NCBI GenBank assembly: GCA_937967955.1 | Contig: CALBUB010000011.1 | Location: 1-38,547 of the forward strand | Direction of reading: 5' to 3' | Length of the DNA stretch: 38,547 nt | DNA from: an uncultured Bacillota bacterium | Lineage (GTDB): Bacteria; Bacillota; Clostridia; Tissierellales; Tepidimicrobiaceae | Part shown: positions 22,587 through 31,618 of the stretch, piece after piece | Layout: each line of letters opens with the position of its first letter | Position numbering within the stretch: the stretch's first letter is position 1 | Translations under genes and position numbers: made by a program | The notes under the pieces: model-generated | What the model was told of the DNA's origin: nothing | Database searches by the model: none | Seen by the model: only the letters and a program-made list of their open reading frames with translations

Positions 22587-24492
22587 CTTTATTCTCCTTC
22601 TTCATTCTGCGTTTTTGCTCTAAATAGATTAGTAAAACATTGATATCAGCTGGAGATACTCCAGATATTCTAGAAGCCTGGCCTACTGAATCTGGTTTGA
22701 TTTTATTTAACTTCTGTACTGCTTCATTGCTTAAGCCCTTAATTTGTGAATAGTCCAAATCCTCTGGAAGCTTCTTTTTCTCTAATTTTTTAAACTGTTC
22801 TATTTGCATCATTTGTTTTTTAATATAGCCTTCATATTTTATCTGTATTTCTACCTGCATTCTTATTTCCCTTGGTAAAGGCTGCCTTTCAGGATCTATC
22901 TCCCTTAGGGCTTCGTAAGATATTTCTGGCCTTTTTATTAGATCATAAAGGCTATGGGATATCTTAATAGGAGCACTGCCTAGTTTATTTAAAAAGTCAT
23001 TAATCTCTTTAGTAGGTGTAACTACAACCTTCTTTAATCTTTCCAATTCTTTTTCAATTAGTTCTTTCTTTTTCATGGTCTTTTGGTATCTTTCTTCAGT
23101 TACAAGGCCTATTTTGTATCCTTTTTCTGTTAACCTTAAATCTGCATTATCCTGCCTTAAGGTCAATCTATATTCTGCCCTTGCAGTCATCATTCTATAA
23201 GGTTCATTGGTCCCTTTAGTTACTAAATCATCTATTAGAACACCTATATAAGCTTCTGATCTATCCAATATAAAAGGCTCTTCACCTTTTATATTTAAAA
23301 CTGCATTAATTCCAGCAATAAGGCCTTGTGCAGCAGCCTCCTCATAGCCTGATGAGCCGTTTATTTGGCCTGCAAAGAATAGATTTTTTATCTCCTTATG
23401 CTCTAAAGTCCTCTTTAATATGGTTGGATCTATACAATCGTATTCTATAGCATAAGCTGGCCTCATAAACTTTACATTTTCCAAGCCAATTATAGAATGA
23501 TATAACTCCTTTTGCACTTCCTCTGGCAAAGAAGAGCTAACTCCCTGTACATACATTTCCTTAGTATCTAAACCTTCAGGTTCTATAAATACTTGATGTT
23601 TCTCCTTATCTGGAAACCTTACCATCTTGTCCTCAATAGAAGGGCAATATCTAGGCCCTACTCCTTCTACTTCTCCTGAATACAAGGGGGAGCGATTTAA
23701 ATTTTTCATTATTATTTCCTTAGTTTTTGGTGTAGTATAAGTTAAATAACAGGGCACCTGCTCAATTTTAAAATCTGTCCCCATATTCATAAAGGAAAAT
23801 GGAACTACTTCCTCATCCCCAGGCTGTACTTCCATCTTTGAAAAATCGATTGTATCCCTGTGAACCCTGGCTGGCGAACCAGTTTTAAATCTTCTCAATT
23901 CAATTCCTAACCTTTTTAAAGAAGCAGATAGTAAATTAGAAGGAGAATAGCCACTAGGACCACTTTCATAATTTACTTCTCCTATGAATACTCTACCCTT
24001 TAGGTAAGTTCCAGTAGCTAATATTACAGCCTTACCAGCATAAAAGGCCCCAGTCCTAGTTACAACTCCTTTTACCTCATTGTTTTCTACTACAATATCT
24101 ATAACTTCTCCTTGTACAAGGTCAAGATTTGCTTGATTTTCTAGTACTTTTTTCATTTCAGTATGGTATTTCTTCTTATCTGCTTGTACTCTCAAAGAAT
24201 GGACAGCTGGCCCCTTAGATGTATTAAGCATTCTACTTTGGATACATGCTCTATCTATATTTAAGGCCATTTCACCACCTAAAGCATCAATTTCCCTTAC
24301 CAAATGGCCTTTACCAGTTCCACCTATATTAGGATTACAAGGCATATCAGCTATAGAATCAAGGTTCATAGTAAGCATTAAAGTTTCCATGCCCATTCTG
24401 GCAGCTGCTAAAGCTGCTTCACAACCAGCATGGCCAGCTCCTACAACTATAACATCATAGCTACCAGCATTGTATCTCTTTACTTCTCCCAT
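22579..24492 (-). CDS. mnmG: tRNA uridine-34 5-carboxymethylaminomethyl modification enzyme MnmG (GidA)
   Basis: 637 residues, normal length. The FAD-binding loop VVGAGHAGCEAALAAARMG is at 16-34. Further GidA signatures are MPCNPNIGGTGKGHLVREID, ATGTYLKGRVFIGE, GYEEAAAQGLIAGINA and TSRAEYRL-like MTARAEYRLTLRQDNAD. MnmG acts with MnmE on wobble uridine 34 of several tRNAs, using FAD, NADH and methylene-THF. The ATG at 24492 has AAAGGAG 6 bases upstream, and the gene begins 21 bases after mnmE. Order mnmE-mnmG-rsmG-noc is the classical arrangement. Confidence 0.97.
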   Translation of the reverse strand: MGEVKRYNAGSYDVIVVGAGHAGCEAALAAARMGMETLMLTMNLDSIADMPCNPNIGGTGKGHLVREIDALGGEMALNIDRACIQSRMLNTSKGPAVHSLRVQADKKKYHTEMKKVLENQANLDLVQGEVIDIVVENNEVKGVVTRTGAFYAGKAVILATGTYLKGRVFIGEVNYESGPSGYSPSNLLSASLKRLGIELRRFKTGSPARVHRDTIDFSKMEVQPGDEEVVPFSFMNMGTDFKIEQVPCYLTYTTPKTKEIIMKNLNRSPLYSGEVEGVGPRYCPSIEDKMVRFPDKEKHQVFIEPEGLDTKEMYVQGVSSSLPEEVQKELYHSIIGLENVKFMRPAYAIEYDCIDPTILKRTLEHKEIKNLFFAGQINGSSGYEEAAAQGLIAGINAVLNIKGEEPFILDRSEAYIGVLIDDLVTKGTNEPYRMMTARAEYRLTLRQDNADLRLTEKGYKIGLVTEERYQKTMKKKELIEKELERLKKVVVTPTKEINDFLNKLGSAPIKISHSLYDLIKRPEISYEALREIDPERQPLPREIRMQVEIQIKYEGYIKKQMMQIEQFKKLEKKKLPEDLDYSQIKGLSNEAVQKLNKIKPDSVGQASRISGVSPADINVLLIYLEQKRRMKKENKDD

Positions 24493-24513
24493 TAACTCCT
24501 TTTCCTCCTTACC

Positions 24514-25893
24514 CTATTTACCTATGCAGAATTCAGAAAATATCTTATCTATTATATCCTCGCTTACCGTATCTCCAGATATCTCCCCTAAATTCTCCCA
24601 GCAAGCCTTTACATCTACCTCAATACAGTCAATAGATAAATTGAGCCTTATAGCTTCTAAACTGTCTTCTATATTCTTTAAGGCTTTAACTAGTTGATTC
24701 TTATGCCTTACATTTGTAATCATTACATCACTTTCCATATCTAGCTGACCAGAATAAAACATATTCTTAATCTCTTCTTCTAACTTTTCTATACCAAGCT
24801 TATTCTTCATAGAGGTCTTGATTATCTTCTTTCCTGGCAGCTTAGCCTCTATTAAATCCTCATCAAATTCCTTAGGAAGATCCACCTTATTCAAAAGCAC
24901 AATTACATCTTTATCCTTTATTAGCTCTATTATTTCCCTATCCTCATCTGTCAAAGGTTTAGATATATCGAAAACAGCAAGTATTAAGTCTGCCTTATCC
25001 ACCATTTCCCTTGCCCTATCGACTCCAATTTTTTCAACTAGATTATCCGTCTCCCTTATGCCAGCTGTATCTACTATCTTTAAGGGAATTCCATCTATAT
25101 TTACATATTCCTCAATTATATCCCTAGTAGTTCCAGGAACATTTGTAACTATAGCCCTATTTTCTCTAAGTATAGCATTTAACAGGGAAGACTTCCCCAC
25201 ATTAGGTTTTCCCAATATAACTGTATTTAAACCTTCCCTGAGTATTTTACCCCTGTCAGCTGTATTTAGGAGTTTTTCTATTTGCTCCTTTACTTGGATA
25301 GCTTTTGCCTCTAAATCCTCATAATCTATATCTTCCATATCCTCTTCAGAAAAATCTATGGCAGCATTTATATGGGCAAGCATCTGTAATAATATGTCCA
25401 TTATATCCTTAACCCTAGAAGATATACTTCCCTCCAATTGATTAATAGATACTTCCAAGGATTTATCAGTCTTTGCCCTTATCACATCTATAACGGCTTC
25501 AGCCTGAGCTAAATCTAATCTTCCATTTAAAAAAGCTCTTTTTGTAAATTCACCTGGTTCAGCTAACCTTGCTCCATTTTTTAAAGTCAATTCCAATACC
25601 TTCTTAACTGCTATAATCCCACCATGACAATATATTTCCACCATATTTTCCCTAGTATAAGTATAGGGCTCTTTCATGCAAGCAATTAACACCTCATCAA
25701 CTACTTGGCCAGTTTCAGGATCAACAATATGGCCATAAGTTAGTTTTCTATTTTCTACATCCTTAAGGCTTTTAACTTTTTTCCCTCTAAATATTTTATC
25801 TCCTATATGAATAGCATCCTTTCCACTCATTCTGACTATACCAATTCCTGCTTCTCCTACTGATGTTGAAATGGCAGCAATTGTATCACTCAT
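24514..25893 (-). CDS. mnmE: tRNA modification GTPase MnmE (TrmE)
   Basis: 459 residues from the ATG at 25893, which gives the family start DTIAAIST and has GGTGAG 4 bases upstream; an ATG at 25905 would add four residues. The N-terminal folate-binding domain spans about 1-118, then a helical domain, with the G domain inserted at about 215-375: GKPNVGKSSLLNAIL (G1), PGTTRD (G2), DTAGIR (G3) and NKVD (G4). The protein ends in CIGK, the conserved catalytic cysteine motif. It forms the MnmEG complex with the next gene. Confidence 0.97.
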   Translation of the reverse strand: MSDTIAAISTSVGEAGIGIVRMSGKDAIHIGDKIFRGKKVKSLKDVENRKLTYGHIVDPETGQVVDEVLIACMKEPYTYTRENMVEIYCHGGIIAVKKVLELTLKNGARLAEPGEFTKRAFLNGRLDLAQAEAVIDVIRAKTDKSLEVSINQLEGSISSRVKDIMDILLQMLAHINAAIDFSEEDMEDIDYEDLEAKAIQVKEQIEKLLNTADRGKILREGLNTVILGKPNVGKSSLLNAILRENRAIVTNVPGTTRDIIEEYVNIDGIPLKIVDTAGIRETDNLVEKIGVDRAREMVDKADLILAVFDISKPLTDEDREIIELIKDKDVIVLLNKVDLPKEFDEDLIEAKLPGKKIIKTSMKNKLGIEKLEEEIKNMFYSGQLDMESDVMITNVRHKNQLVKALKNIEDSLEAIRLNLSIDCIEVDVKACWENLGEISGDTVSEDIIDKIFSEFCIGK

Positions 25894-25921
25894 TATTCTC
25901 ACCATACCTTTCTAAGACAAT

Positions 25922-25948
25922 AGAAACCCAGCATAATACTGGGTTTCT
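25922..25948 (-). terminator. Hairpin between jag and mnmE
   Basis: Perfect 10-bp stem AGAAACCCAG/CTGGGTTTCT, 7-base loop, poor T tract. It may be a partial terminator or an mRNA processing stem dividing the yidC-jag and mnmE-mnmG parts. Confidence 0.5.
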
Positions 25949-25954
25949 CATAAA

Positions 25955-26581
25955 CTATTTAGCCTGGATTACAACTCTTCTATAAGGTTCCTCTCCTTCA
26001 CTATAGGTAACTACATCGTTTACATTTTGTAAGGCTGAATGGATTATCCTTCTTTCATAGGGATTCATAGGTTCTAATTTTACTGGCTTGTGGGTAACTC
26101 TCGATTTGTGAGCCATCTTATTGGCTAATTTAATCAAAGTGTTCTCCCTCTTCTTCCTATATCCTTGTACATCCACCAGAACTCTCATATAATTGCTTCT
26201 ATTTTTATTTACAAATAAGTTTAGTAGGTACTGGATGGAATCTAATGTGTTTCCTCTCTTGCCTATTAAAATTCCCATATCAGTTGAATTAATATTGTGT
26301 ATATTTACCTTTATTTGTGAGTCTTCTCTTTTAACTGAAACAGTAGCCCTTATTTTCATATGGTATAGAATTTCTGTCAGTAAATTTTCCACCTTCTCTA
26401 CTGGGTTATTTACTACAGTTACTCGAACAGCTGCATCCCTAGCACCTATAAGACCAAATAATCCTCTGCTTGGTTCCTCTAAAACTTCAATTTGTACGTC
26501 CTCTCTACTTACCTGTAACTCCTCCAGCGCTTCTTTAATGGCTCCCTCCACAGTTTTTGAAATCTTGACCACGGATTTCAT
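25955..26581 (-). CDS. jag: RNA-binding protein KhpB (Jag/EloR)
   Basis: 208 residues. Jag-N domain (about 1-50, with SRGLFGLIGARDAAVRV), KH domain (about 75-145, GILIGKRGNTLDSIQYLLN holding the GxxG loop) and R3H domain (about 150-208, ANKMAHKSRVTHKPVKLEP ... MNPYERRIIHSALQ). KhpB pairs with KhpA to bind RNA and affects cell elongation and division in streptococci. It starts one base after the yidC stop codon (ATG at 26581, yidC ends at 26583), so the two are coupled. Gene order rnpA-yidD-yidC-jag is standard. Confidence 0.95.
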   Translation of the reverse strand: MKSVVKISKTVEGAIKEALEELQVSREDVQIEVLEEPSRGLFGLIGARDAAVRVTVVNNPVEKVENLLTEILYHMKIRATVSVKREDSQIKVNIHNINSTDMGILIGKRGNTLDSIQYLLNLFVNKNRSNYMRVLVDVQGYRKKRENTLIKLANKMAHKSRVTHKPVKLEPMNPYERRIIHSALQNVNDVVTYSEGEEPYRRVVIQAK

Positions 26582-26582
26582 A

Positions 26583-27293
26583 TTATTTCGTCTCCTCCTT
26601 AATATTACCCAAAGACCTTCTAATTATAAGCTGTTGAACTATTTGAGTAATATTGCTTACAATCCAATATAAAGCAACTCCTGCAGGGAATGAACGGGCA
26701 GCCGCAAATATCATAACTGTTATAAATACATTCATAAACTTCTGAGTAGATTCTACTTGAGGATTAGATTGAGCACTTGCACTTATGACTAAACTTTGCA
26801 AGTATGTAGTCACAGCAGCTAATAAAGGCAAGCCCCAAATGTAAGGATCTGGCTCTCCTAAATTTGGAATCCATAAGAAGCCCTTATTAATAGATTCGAA
26901 AAGTGCTGAATCCCTAAAAACAAACTCTACTGGATTTCTTAATACGCTAAACATGGCAAGGATAATAGGGAATTGGATCAATAAAATCAAGCAGCCAGAC
27001 ATTGGATTGTAATTGTGCTCCTTGTACAATTCGGCTAATTTTCTCTGCTGGGTCTGCGGGTCATTTTTATATTTCTTTTGAATCTCTTGTATTTTAGGTT
27101 GTAATTCATTCATCTTTTTTGTGGATTTATTCTGGTGCAATGTAATAGGCAAGAGAATAAGTTTAAATATAATTGTAGTAATTATAATAGTAATACCATA
27201 ATAAGATATGATTTCGTTTTCTGAACCAATGCCAGATACTAAATCGAATATGAATTTCATCAAACTACCCAATATGTTACCTAGAAAAGTCAT
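26583..27293 (-). CDS. yidC: Membrane protein insertase YidC/Oxa1
   Basis: 236 residues. Five membrane segments can be drawn (about 30-50, 93-113, 150-170, 185-200 and 203-222). The SPNPMSGCLILLIQFPIILAMF region and the FPAGVALYW signature are family hallmarks. The groove position usually held by an arginine appears to be Lys44 (TTIIFKLILLPIT), which keeps the positive charge. No lipoprotein signal cysteine is seen at the start, unlike Bacillus SpoIIIJ. It inserts small or Sec-dependent membrane proteins. A GTG/ATG choice is not an issue: the ATG at 27293 follows a short gap behind yidD. Confidence 0.95.
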   Translation of the reverse strand: MTFLGNILGSLMKFIFDLVSGIGSENEIISYYGITIIITTIIFKLILLPITLHQNKSTKKMNELQPKIQEIQKKYKNDPQTQQRKLAELYKEHNYNPMSGCLILLIQFPIILAMFSVLRNPVEFVFRDSALFESINKGFLWIPNLGEPDPYIWGLPLLAAVTTYLQSLVISASAQSNPQVESTQKFMNVFITVMIFAAARSFPAGVALYWIVSNITQIVQQLIIRRSLGNIKEETK

Positions 27294-27307
27294 TTACTAA
27301 CCCCCAA

Positions 27308-27523
27308 TCACTTTAAAGGATCGTATCCTCCTTCGTTATATGGATTACATCTTAAAATTCGCCTAATGGTTAAATAGGTCCCTTTTAAAAAGCCGTATTT
27401 CTGGTAGGCTTCCAAGGAGTACTGGGAACAAGTTGGATAAAACCTACAATGGCTACCCACTAAAATATATTTTGAAATAAATTTTTGATAAAACTTTATT
27501 AATAAAATAGCTAATTTAGCCAT
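27308..27523 (-). CDS. yidD: Membrane protein insertion efficiency factor YidD
   Basis: 71 residues from the ATG at 27523, with AGGTGA 5 bases upstream. The signature GSHCRFYPTCSQYSLEAYQKYG carries the paired cysteines, here kept to its core CRFYPTCSQY. A short amphipathic N-terminal helix (LAILLIKFYQKFIS) would lie on the membrane. The start lies inside rnpA, overlapping by 8 bases, the normal arrangement for the pair. Confidence 0.95.
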   Translation of the reverse strand: MAKLAILLIKFYQKFISKYILVGSHCRFYPTCSQYSLEAYQKYGFLKGTYLTIRRILRCNPYNEGGYDPLK

Positions 27524-27872
27524 TATTTTCACCTGAACTCTTAAAAAGATTAGCTAATTTAAATATATGAAAAACAGCGCTTTCCAATTCTTTAAAGCCA
27601 ATATCTACTACATTTTTTTTAGGTATTAGTATTATATCATATCCATCCTTTATATTTTCTATATTTAATCTAACGATTTCCCTTACTCGCCTTTTTACTC
27701 TATTTCTCACAACACTTTTTCCAATTTTCTTAGTAACAGTAAAACCAAATCTGGTATGCTCCAAGCCATTCTTCATTACATACATAACTAAATTCCTATT
27801 ATAATAATTCTTACCATATTTATATACTCTTTTAAAATCTTCATTCTTTCTCAATCTATTCTTCTTGTTCAT
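27516..27872 (-). CDS. rnpA: Ribonuclease P protein component
   Basis: 118 residues. The RNase P protein signature is GFTVTKKIGKSVVRNRVKRR at about 43-62, with the RNR motif. It joins the catalytic RNA to trim the 5' ends of pre-tRNA; the RNA gene is not in this window. The ATG at 27872 has AAGGAG 8 bases upstream. The protein ends SSGENNG, with its stop codon inside yidD. Confidence 0.96.
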   Translation of the reverse strand: MNKKNRLRKNEDFKRVYKYGKNYYNRNLVMYVMKNGLEHTRFGFTVTKKIGKSVVRNRVKRRVREIVRLNIENIKDGYDIILIPKKNVVDIGFKELESAVFHIFKLANLFKSSGENNG

Positions 27873-27889
27873 AACCTTAACTCCTTGTA

Positions 27890-27917
27890 GACAAAAAGGC
27901 CACTCTATTGCGGCCTT
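27890..27917 (-). terminator. Attenuating hairpin between rpmH and rnpA
   Basis: Minus strand AAGGCC/GGCCTT (27917-27912, 27901-27896), 10-base loop, then TTTTTGTC. It begins at the rpmH stop codon and would lower rnpA relative to L34 output. Confidence 0.65.
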
Positions 27918-28050
27918 AAGCTGTTAATCTCACTCTGCCTTTTCTTCTCCTATTTCTTAAAACTCTTCTACCAGCTCTAGTTCTCATTCTCTTTCTAAAG
28001 CCATGTTCTTTTTTCCTTTGCCTTTTCTTAGGCTGATAAGTCCTTTTCAT
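27916..28050 (-). CDS. rpmH: Ribosomal protein L34
   Basis: 44 residues, the standard length. It starts MKRTYQPKKRQRKKEHGFRK and ends RRKGRVRLTA, extremely basic. The GGGTGGAATTAA ribosome site precedes the ATG at 28050. A consensus promoter lies 80 bases upstream. Confidence 0.97.
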   Translation of the reverse strand: MKRTYQPKKRQRKKEHGFRKRMRTRAGRRVLRNRRRKGRVRLTA

Positions 28051-28131
28051 TTAATTCCACCCCCCTCAACAATATCTATCTATTAATAGAAAAATAGAAG
28101 GTTTTCCATTAAACCTTGAATACTACTATAG

Positions 28132-28160
28132 ATTATATTTATTGGGAGAATATATGTCAA
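28132..28160 (-). promoter_or_regulatory. Consensus promoter of rpmH
   Basis: Minus strand TTGACA (28160-28155), 17-base spacer, TATAAT (28137-28132): a perfect sigma-A promoter. The leader has a small hairpin (28098-28104 with 28111-28117). Confidence 0.85.
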
Positions 28161-28176
28161 GAAAATAAAATCCTAT

Positions 28177-28538
28177 ATATCCACAGTTAAATTGTCAACA
28201 AGCTATGGATCCTGTGGATAATTTTGTTGATATCCTTAACCATTTTTGATATTATAAAAATAAATGTGGATAAGTTATTTTTTGTTAATATTCTCAAAGT
28301 TATTCACAGATTGTTGATAAAATTGTGAATAACTTTTTGCTGCAAGAAGCCCATCCAATGCAAACCAGTGTAATTCTCCCACTTATGCAAGATATTATCC
28401 ACAAATACTTTATAAACAATATTGTGGATAATATTGATTTTTATAGTTAATAATCATATAATAACATTCTGTGAATAAATTATCCACAATTATTATTCCA
28501 TATTTTATATATAATTAGTAATAATTTTTTGTGGATAA
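28177..28538. other. oriC: oriC, left part: DnaA-box cluster between rpmH and dnaA
   Basis: Perfect DnaA boxes (TTATCCACA) on plus: 28395-28403 and 28480-28488. Perfect boxes on minus (TGTGGATAA): 28213-28221, 28265-28273, 28423-28431 and 28530-28538. One-mismatch boxes: 28177-28185, 28300-28308 (TTATTCACA), 28324-28332 and 28470-28478 (both TGTGAATAA). That makes ten boxes in 360 bases, in both orientations, just ahead of dnaA. The remaining sequence is A+T-rich. This matches the incA/B part of the Bacillus origin and probably also serves DnaA autoregulation. No gene is seen in 28051-28625. Confidence 0.92.
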
Positions 28539-28625
28539 CTTTGTTGATTAGTAAATGGACTTATTTCTACTTATAAAAAATTGAACAAATGGCTATAATC
28601 TACACAAAATAGGAGGAATAATAAA

Positions 28626-29960
28626 ATGGTTTCTGAATTAGAAAATATTTGGAATGAAGCCCTAAAATTGATAAAGGTTGAATTAACAGAAGTTAGCTTC
28701 AACACTTGGCTGAAAACGATTAATCCCCTTATGATGACAGAGGACAAGATTATTCTTGCAGCACCTAATGAATTCACAAAAGGTATATTAGAAGGCAGAT
28801 ATTTAAACCTAATAAAAAACGCCATCAAGCAGATTACAAATAAGGAATTCAATATCCAATTTACAATCCCAGGAGAGGATTTGAACATAAATGTTGGACA
28901 ATCTATGGCTCCTAACAATTCTAGTTATAATCAAAGGTCCCAGCTTAATCCTAAATATACCTTTGATACTTTTGTAATTGGAAACAGCAACAGATTTGCC
29001 CATGCTGCATCCTTAGCTGTTGCTGAAGCACCAGCCCAAGCATATAATCCTCTATTCATCTATGGTGGCGTAGGCTTAGGAAAAACCCATCTAATGCATG
29101 CAATAGGCCACTACATACTAAACCAGACACCTAATGCAAGGGTAGTTTATGTATCATCAGAAAAGTTTACTAATGAATTGATCAATTCCATTAGAGATGA
29201 TAGAAATAACCAGTTTAGAGACAAGTATAGGAACGTAGATGTCCTATTAATAGACGATATACAATTTATTGCTGGTAAGGAAAGTACCCAAGAAGAGTTC
29301 TTCCATACCTTTAATGCTCTACACGATGCAAACAAACAAATAGTAATATCCAGCGATAGGCCTCCTAAAGAAATACCAACTTTAGAAGACCGTTTAAGAT
29401 CCAGATTCGAATGGGGACTGATAGCAGATATTCAACCACCCGATTTAGAAACTAGGATTGCCATATTAAAGAAAAAGGCAAAAGTTGAAAATATAGATGT
29501 AGCCGATGATGTAATGCAATATATTGCTTCAAAAATACATTCAAATATTAGAGAATTAGAAGGAGCTTTAATTAGGATAGTTGCTTACTCCTCATTAACT
29601 AACAAGGAGATAACCTTAGAATTGGCTGAAGAAGCCCTAAAAGATATTATATCAGCAGATAAGCCAAAAAAAATTACAGTAGATTTAATCAAAGAAGTAG
29701 TATCCAAGGAATTCAACATTAAGATAGAGGACTTTAACTCTAGAAAAAGGACTAGAGCAATAGCCTATCCAAGACAAATTGCCATGTATCTAACTAGGGA
29801 ATTGACAGATCTTTCCCTGCCAAAGATAGGTGAAGAATTTGGTGGTAGGGACCATACAACAGTAATCCATGCTTATGATAAGATTGTAGAAGATATTTCA
29901 AAAAATGATGACTTTAAAAATACTATAGATAAGCTTATAAAGGAAATTAAGGGAGAATAA
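28626..29960 (+). CDS. dnaA: Chromosomal replication initiator DnaA
   Basis: 444 residues. Domain I is at 1-80, a linker domain II at about 82-108, AAA+ domain III from KYTFDTFVIGNSNRFAHAA at 110, with Walker A GGVGLGKTHL (Lys153) and Walker B VLLIDDIQF (Asp210, Asp211). Domain IV carries the DnaA signature GEEFGGRDHTTVIHAYDKI near the C-terminus. It binds the boxes on both sides of its own gene and unwinds the origin. AGGAGG lies 10 bases before the ATG. A TATAAT at 28594-28599 is a possible -10 with a weak -35. Confidence 0.98.
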   Translation: MVSELENIWNEALKLIKVELTEVSFNTWLKTINPLMMTEDKIILAAPNEFTKGILEGRYLNLIKNAIKQITNKEFNIQFTIPGEDLNINVGQSMAPNNSSYNQRSQLNPKYTFDTFVIGNSNRFAHAASLAVAEAPAQAYNPLFIYGGVGLGKTHLMHAIGHYILNQTPNARVVYVSSEKFTNELINSIRDDRNNQFRDKYRNVDVLLIDDIQFIAGKESTQEEFFHTFNALHDANKQIVISSDRPPKEIPTLEDRLRSRFEWGLIADIQPPDLETRIAILKKKAKVENIDVADDVMQYIASKIHSNIRELEGALIRIVAYSSLTNKEITLELAEEALKDIISADKPKKITVDLIKEVVSKEFNIKIEDFNSRKRTRAIAYPRQIAMYLTRELTDLSLPKIGEEFGGRDHTTVIHAYDKIVEDISKNDDFKNTIDKLIKEIKGE

Positions 29961-29997
29961 GCTACATCATTAATTGTAGATAAAGCTGTTAAATATG

Positions 29998-30157
29998 TGT
30001 GGATAACTTTGTAAAGGGGAAAAGAGATTTAATAGTGTGGATAACTATTTGACTTTTTATTTAATTATCCACATGTTATTAAAACTTCTAAATCCTTTTA
30101 TAATCATTATTTCAACAATTATCAACATATTAACAGCCCCTACTACTATTACTACTA
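29998..30157. other. oriC: oriC, right part: DnaA boxes and DnaA-trio-like unwinding element
   Basis: Three perfect boxes: 29998-30006 and 30036-30044 (minus) and 30065-30073 (plus). A one-mismatch box TTATCAACA is at 30119-30127. After 9 bases and a short C run (30137-30139) come six plus-strand triplets CTA CTA CTA TTA CTA CTA (30140-30157). On the other strand, read 3' to 5', these are GAT/AAT repeats, matching the published DnaA-trio rule. The layout box, short G/C patch, trios is that of the Bacillus unwinding unit. The 244-base dnaA-dnaN gap holds no gene. Confidence 0.8.
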
Positions 30158-30204
30158 ATGTTAGTTTATCTATCTATATCTATAGACAAAGGAGGATTTT
30201 TAAA

Positions 30205-31311
30205 TTGAAAATAAAAGTTAACCAAAATACTTTAGCAAACCATATAAGTATAGTCCAAAGAGGAATATCACCTAGGACTACACTACAAATATTAGACGGT
30301 ATATTATTAGAAGCTTATAATGGAAAATTAAAGTTAACTGCTACAGATTTGGAGATTGGAATAGAAACCTATTTAGATTGTAATATAATAGAGGAAGGTT
30401 CAATAGTCATTAATTCCAGGATTTTTGGAGATATAATTAGAAAACTACCCAACTCTACAGTTAGCATAGAGGTAGAGGATAACAATATCAACATAAAATG
30501 TGAAAGCTCAGAATTCAACATATTAGGAAGCAATCCTCATGAATATCCAACTCTACCTAAGGTTATTGATGAAAATGCTTTTAAAATACCTAAGGATCTT
30601 TTTAAAACTGCCATTAAAAGAACCGTTTTTGCTACTGCAAAAGATGAAACAAGACCTATACTAACAGGGGTCCTATTAAAGTTAGAAGGGAATAAATGCT
30701 CCTTTGTATCCCTAGATGGATATAGGTTAGCCCTTTGTAATATAGCTATCAATACAGTTAATGATATTAAGATTATAATTCCAGGTAGGGTTTTAGAAGA
30801 ATTGAGTAAGATTCTAGGGGATGAGGAAGAAGAGCTTTTAATTTCTACCTCACCAGGCAATATTATATTCAATTTAGGGGATACTATAGTAACTTCTAGA
30901 CTTTTAGAAGGACAATTCCTAAATTATAAGGATATTATAAGAGAGGAACATGATACGAAGATAATAGTTAATAGAAAAAACTTACAAGCTAGCTTAGAAA
31001 GAGCCTCCTTACTAGCCAAAGAAGAAAAGGCTAATTTAGTTAAATTAAACATATATGACAATCAGGTGGTGGTAAAATCTAATACGGAAATAGGAAATGT
31101 CCATGAAGTAATTTCATCTAGGCAAGAAGGGGACGATGTAAATATAGCCTTTAACTCTAAATACCTATTAGATGGAATAAAGGTAATAGATGCTGAAGAG
31201 ATAGAACTTTCCTTTATGGGAAGTTTAAATCCCTGTATAATAAAGCCTGTAGATGATGATAACTATACTTATCTAGTACTACCAGTAAGACTTGCCCAAG
31301 ATGACTATTAA
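30205..31311 (+). CDS. dnaN: DNA polymerase III beta subunit (sliding clamp)
   Basis: 368 residues from a TTG at 30205, preceded by AAAGGAGG 8 bases upstream. Open reading extends back to 30037 but would run through the DnaA boxes and trio array, so that start is wrong. Three clamp domains are recognisable, with ISPRTTLQILDGILLEA in the first, NPHEYPTLPKV before the second, and DETRPILTGVLLKLEG in the second. The C-terminus reads YTYLVLPVRL, the usual end. The clamp tethers DNA polymerase III and recruits repair proteins. Confidence 0.97.
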   Translation: MKIKVNQNTLANHISIVQRGISPRTTLQILDGILLEAYNGKLKLTATDLEIGIETYLDCNIIEEGSIVINSRIFGDIIRKLPNSTVSIEVEDNNINIKCESSEFNILGSNPHEYPTLPKVIDENAFKIPKDLFKTAIKRTVFATAKDETRPILTGVLLKLEGNKCSFVSLDGYRLALCNIAINTVNDIKIIIPGRVLEELSKILGDEEEELLISTSPGNIIFNLGDTIVTSRLLEGQFLNYKDIIREEHDTKIIVNRKNLQASLERASLLAKEEKANLVKLNIYDNQVVVKSNTEIGNVHEVISSRQEGDDVNIAFNSKYLLDGIKVIDAEEIELSFMGSLNPCIIKPVDDDNYTYLVLPVRLAQDDY

Positions 31312-31328
31312 AATAGGGAGTTGAAAAA

Positions 31329-31538
31329 ATGAAAGAAGTAAAAATAAATACAGAAACTATTAAATTAGATCAGCTACTTAAATTTGCTGGCATTGCCCAG
31401 ACTGGTGGTCAGAGTAAACTGATGATTAAAGATGGTATGGTACTTGTAAATGGACAAACTGTAACCCAAAGAGGAAAAAAGATAAAAAAAGGAGACATTA
31501 TAGAAATAAAAAATATGGATAAATTTGTTGTGGTATAA
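31329..31538 (+). CDS. rlbA: S4-domain protein YaaA/RlbA
   Basis: 69 residues. An S4 RNA-binding fold from about 12 to 60: LDQLLKFAGIAQTGGQSKLM, then DGMVLVNGQ and GKKIKKGDIIEI. The family sits between dnaN and recF in most Firmicutes and is implicated in ribosome assembly or RNA binding. It follows dnaN by 17 bases; the AGGGAG ribosome site is at 31315-31320. Confidence 0.93.
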   Translation: MKEVKINTETIKLDQLLKFAGIAQTGGQSKLMIKDGMVLVNGQTVTQRGKKIKKGDIIEIKNMDKFVVV

Positions 31539-31558
31539 TTAAGAAGAAGTAAATAAAA

Positions 31559-31579
31559 CCTCAACCCACGTGGTTGAGG
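31559..31579 (+). terminator. Hairpin between rlbA and recF
   Basis: Perfect stem CCTCAACC/GGTTGAGG with CACGT loop, tail ATTTTACGG. The T run is short, so it may attenuate rather than stop transcription, or protect the upstream mRNA end. Confidence 0.5.
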
Positions 31580-31618
31580 ATTTTACGGCTTATTAAGAAT
31601 TTTTGAGAGGTGCTATTA

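Noticed and set aside
30140..30157. CTA triplet run as a microsatellite
   Set aside because: Its place behind a DnaA box and C patch at the origin fits a DnaA-trio element better.
30037..30204. N-terminal extension of dnaN by 56 codons
   Set aside because: It would translate the DnaA boxes and trio array; a ribosome site precedes the TTG at 30205 and the product then has the family length.
31559..31579. CACGTG-centred palindrome as a fifth parS site
   Set aside because: Flanks are CCTCAACC/GGTTGAGG and not TGTTCC/GGAACA; it is a simple hairpin between genes.
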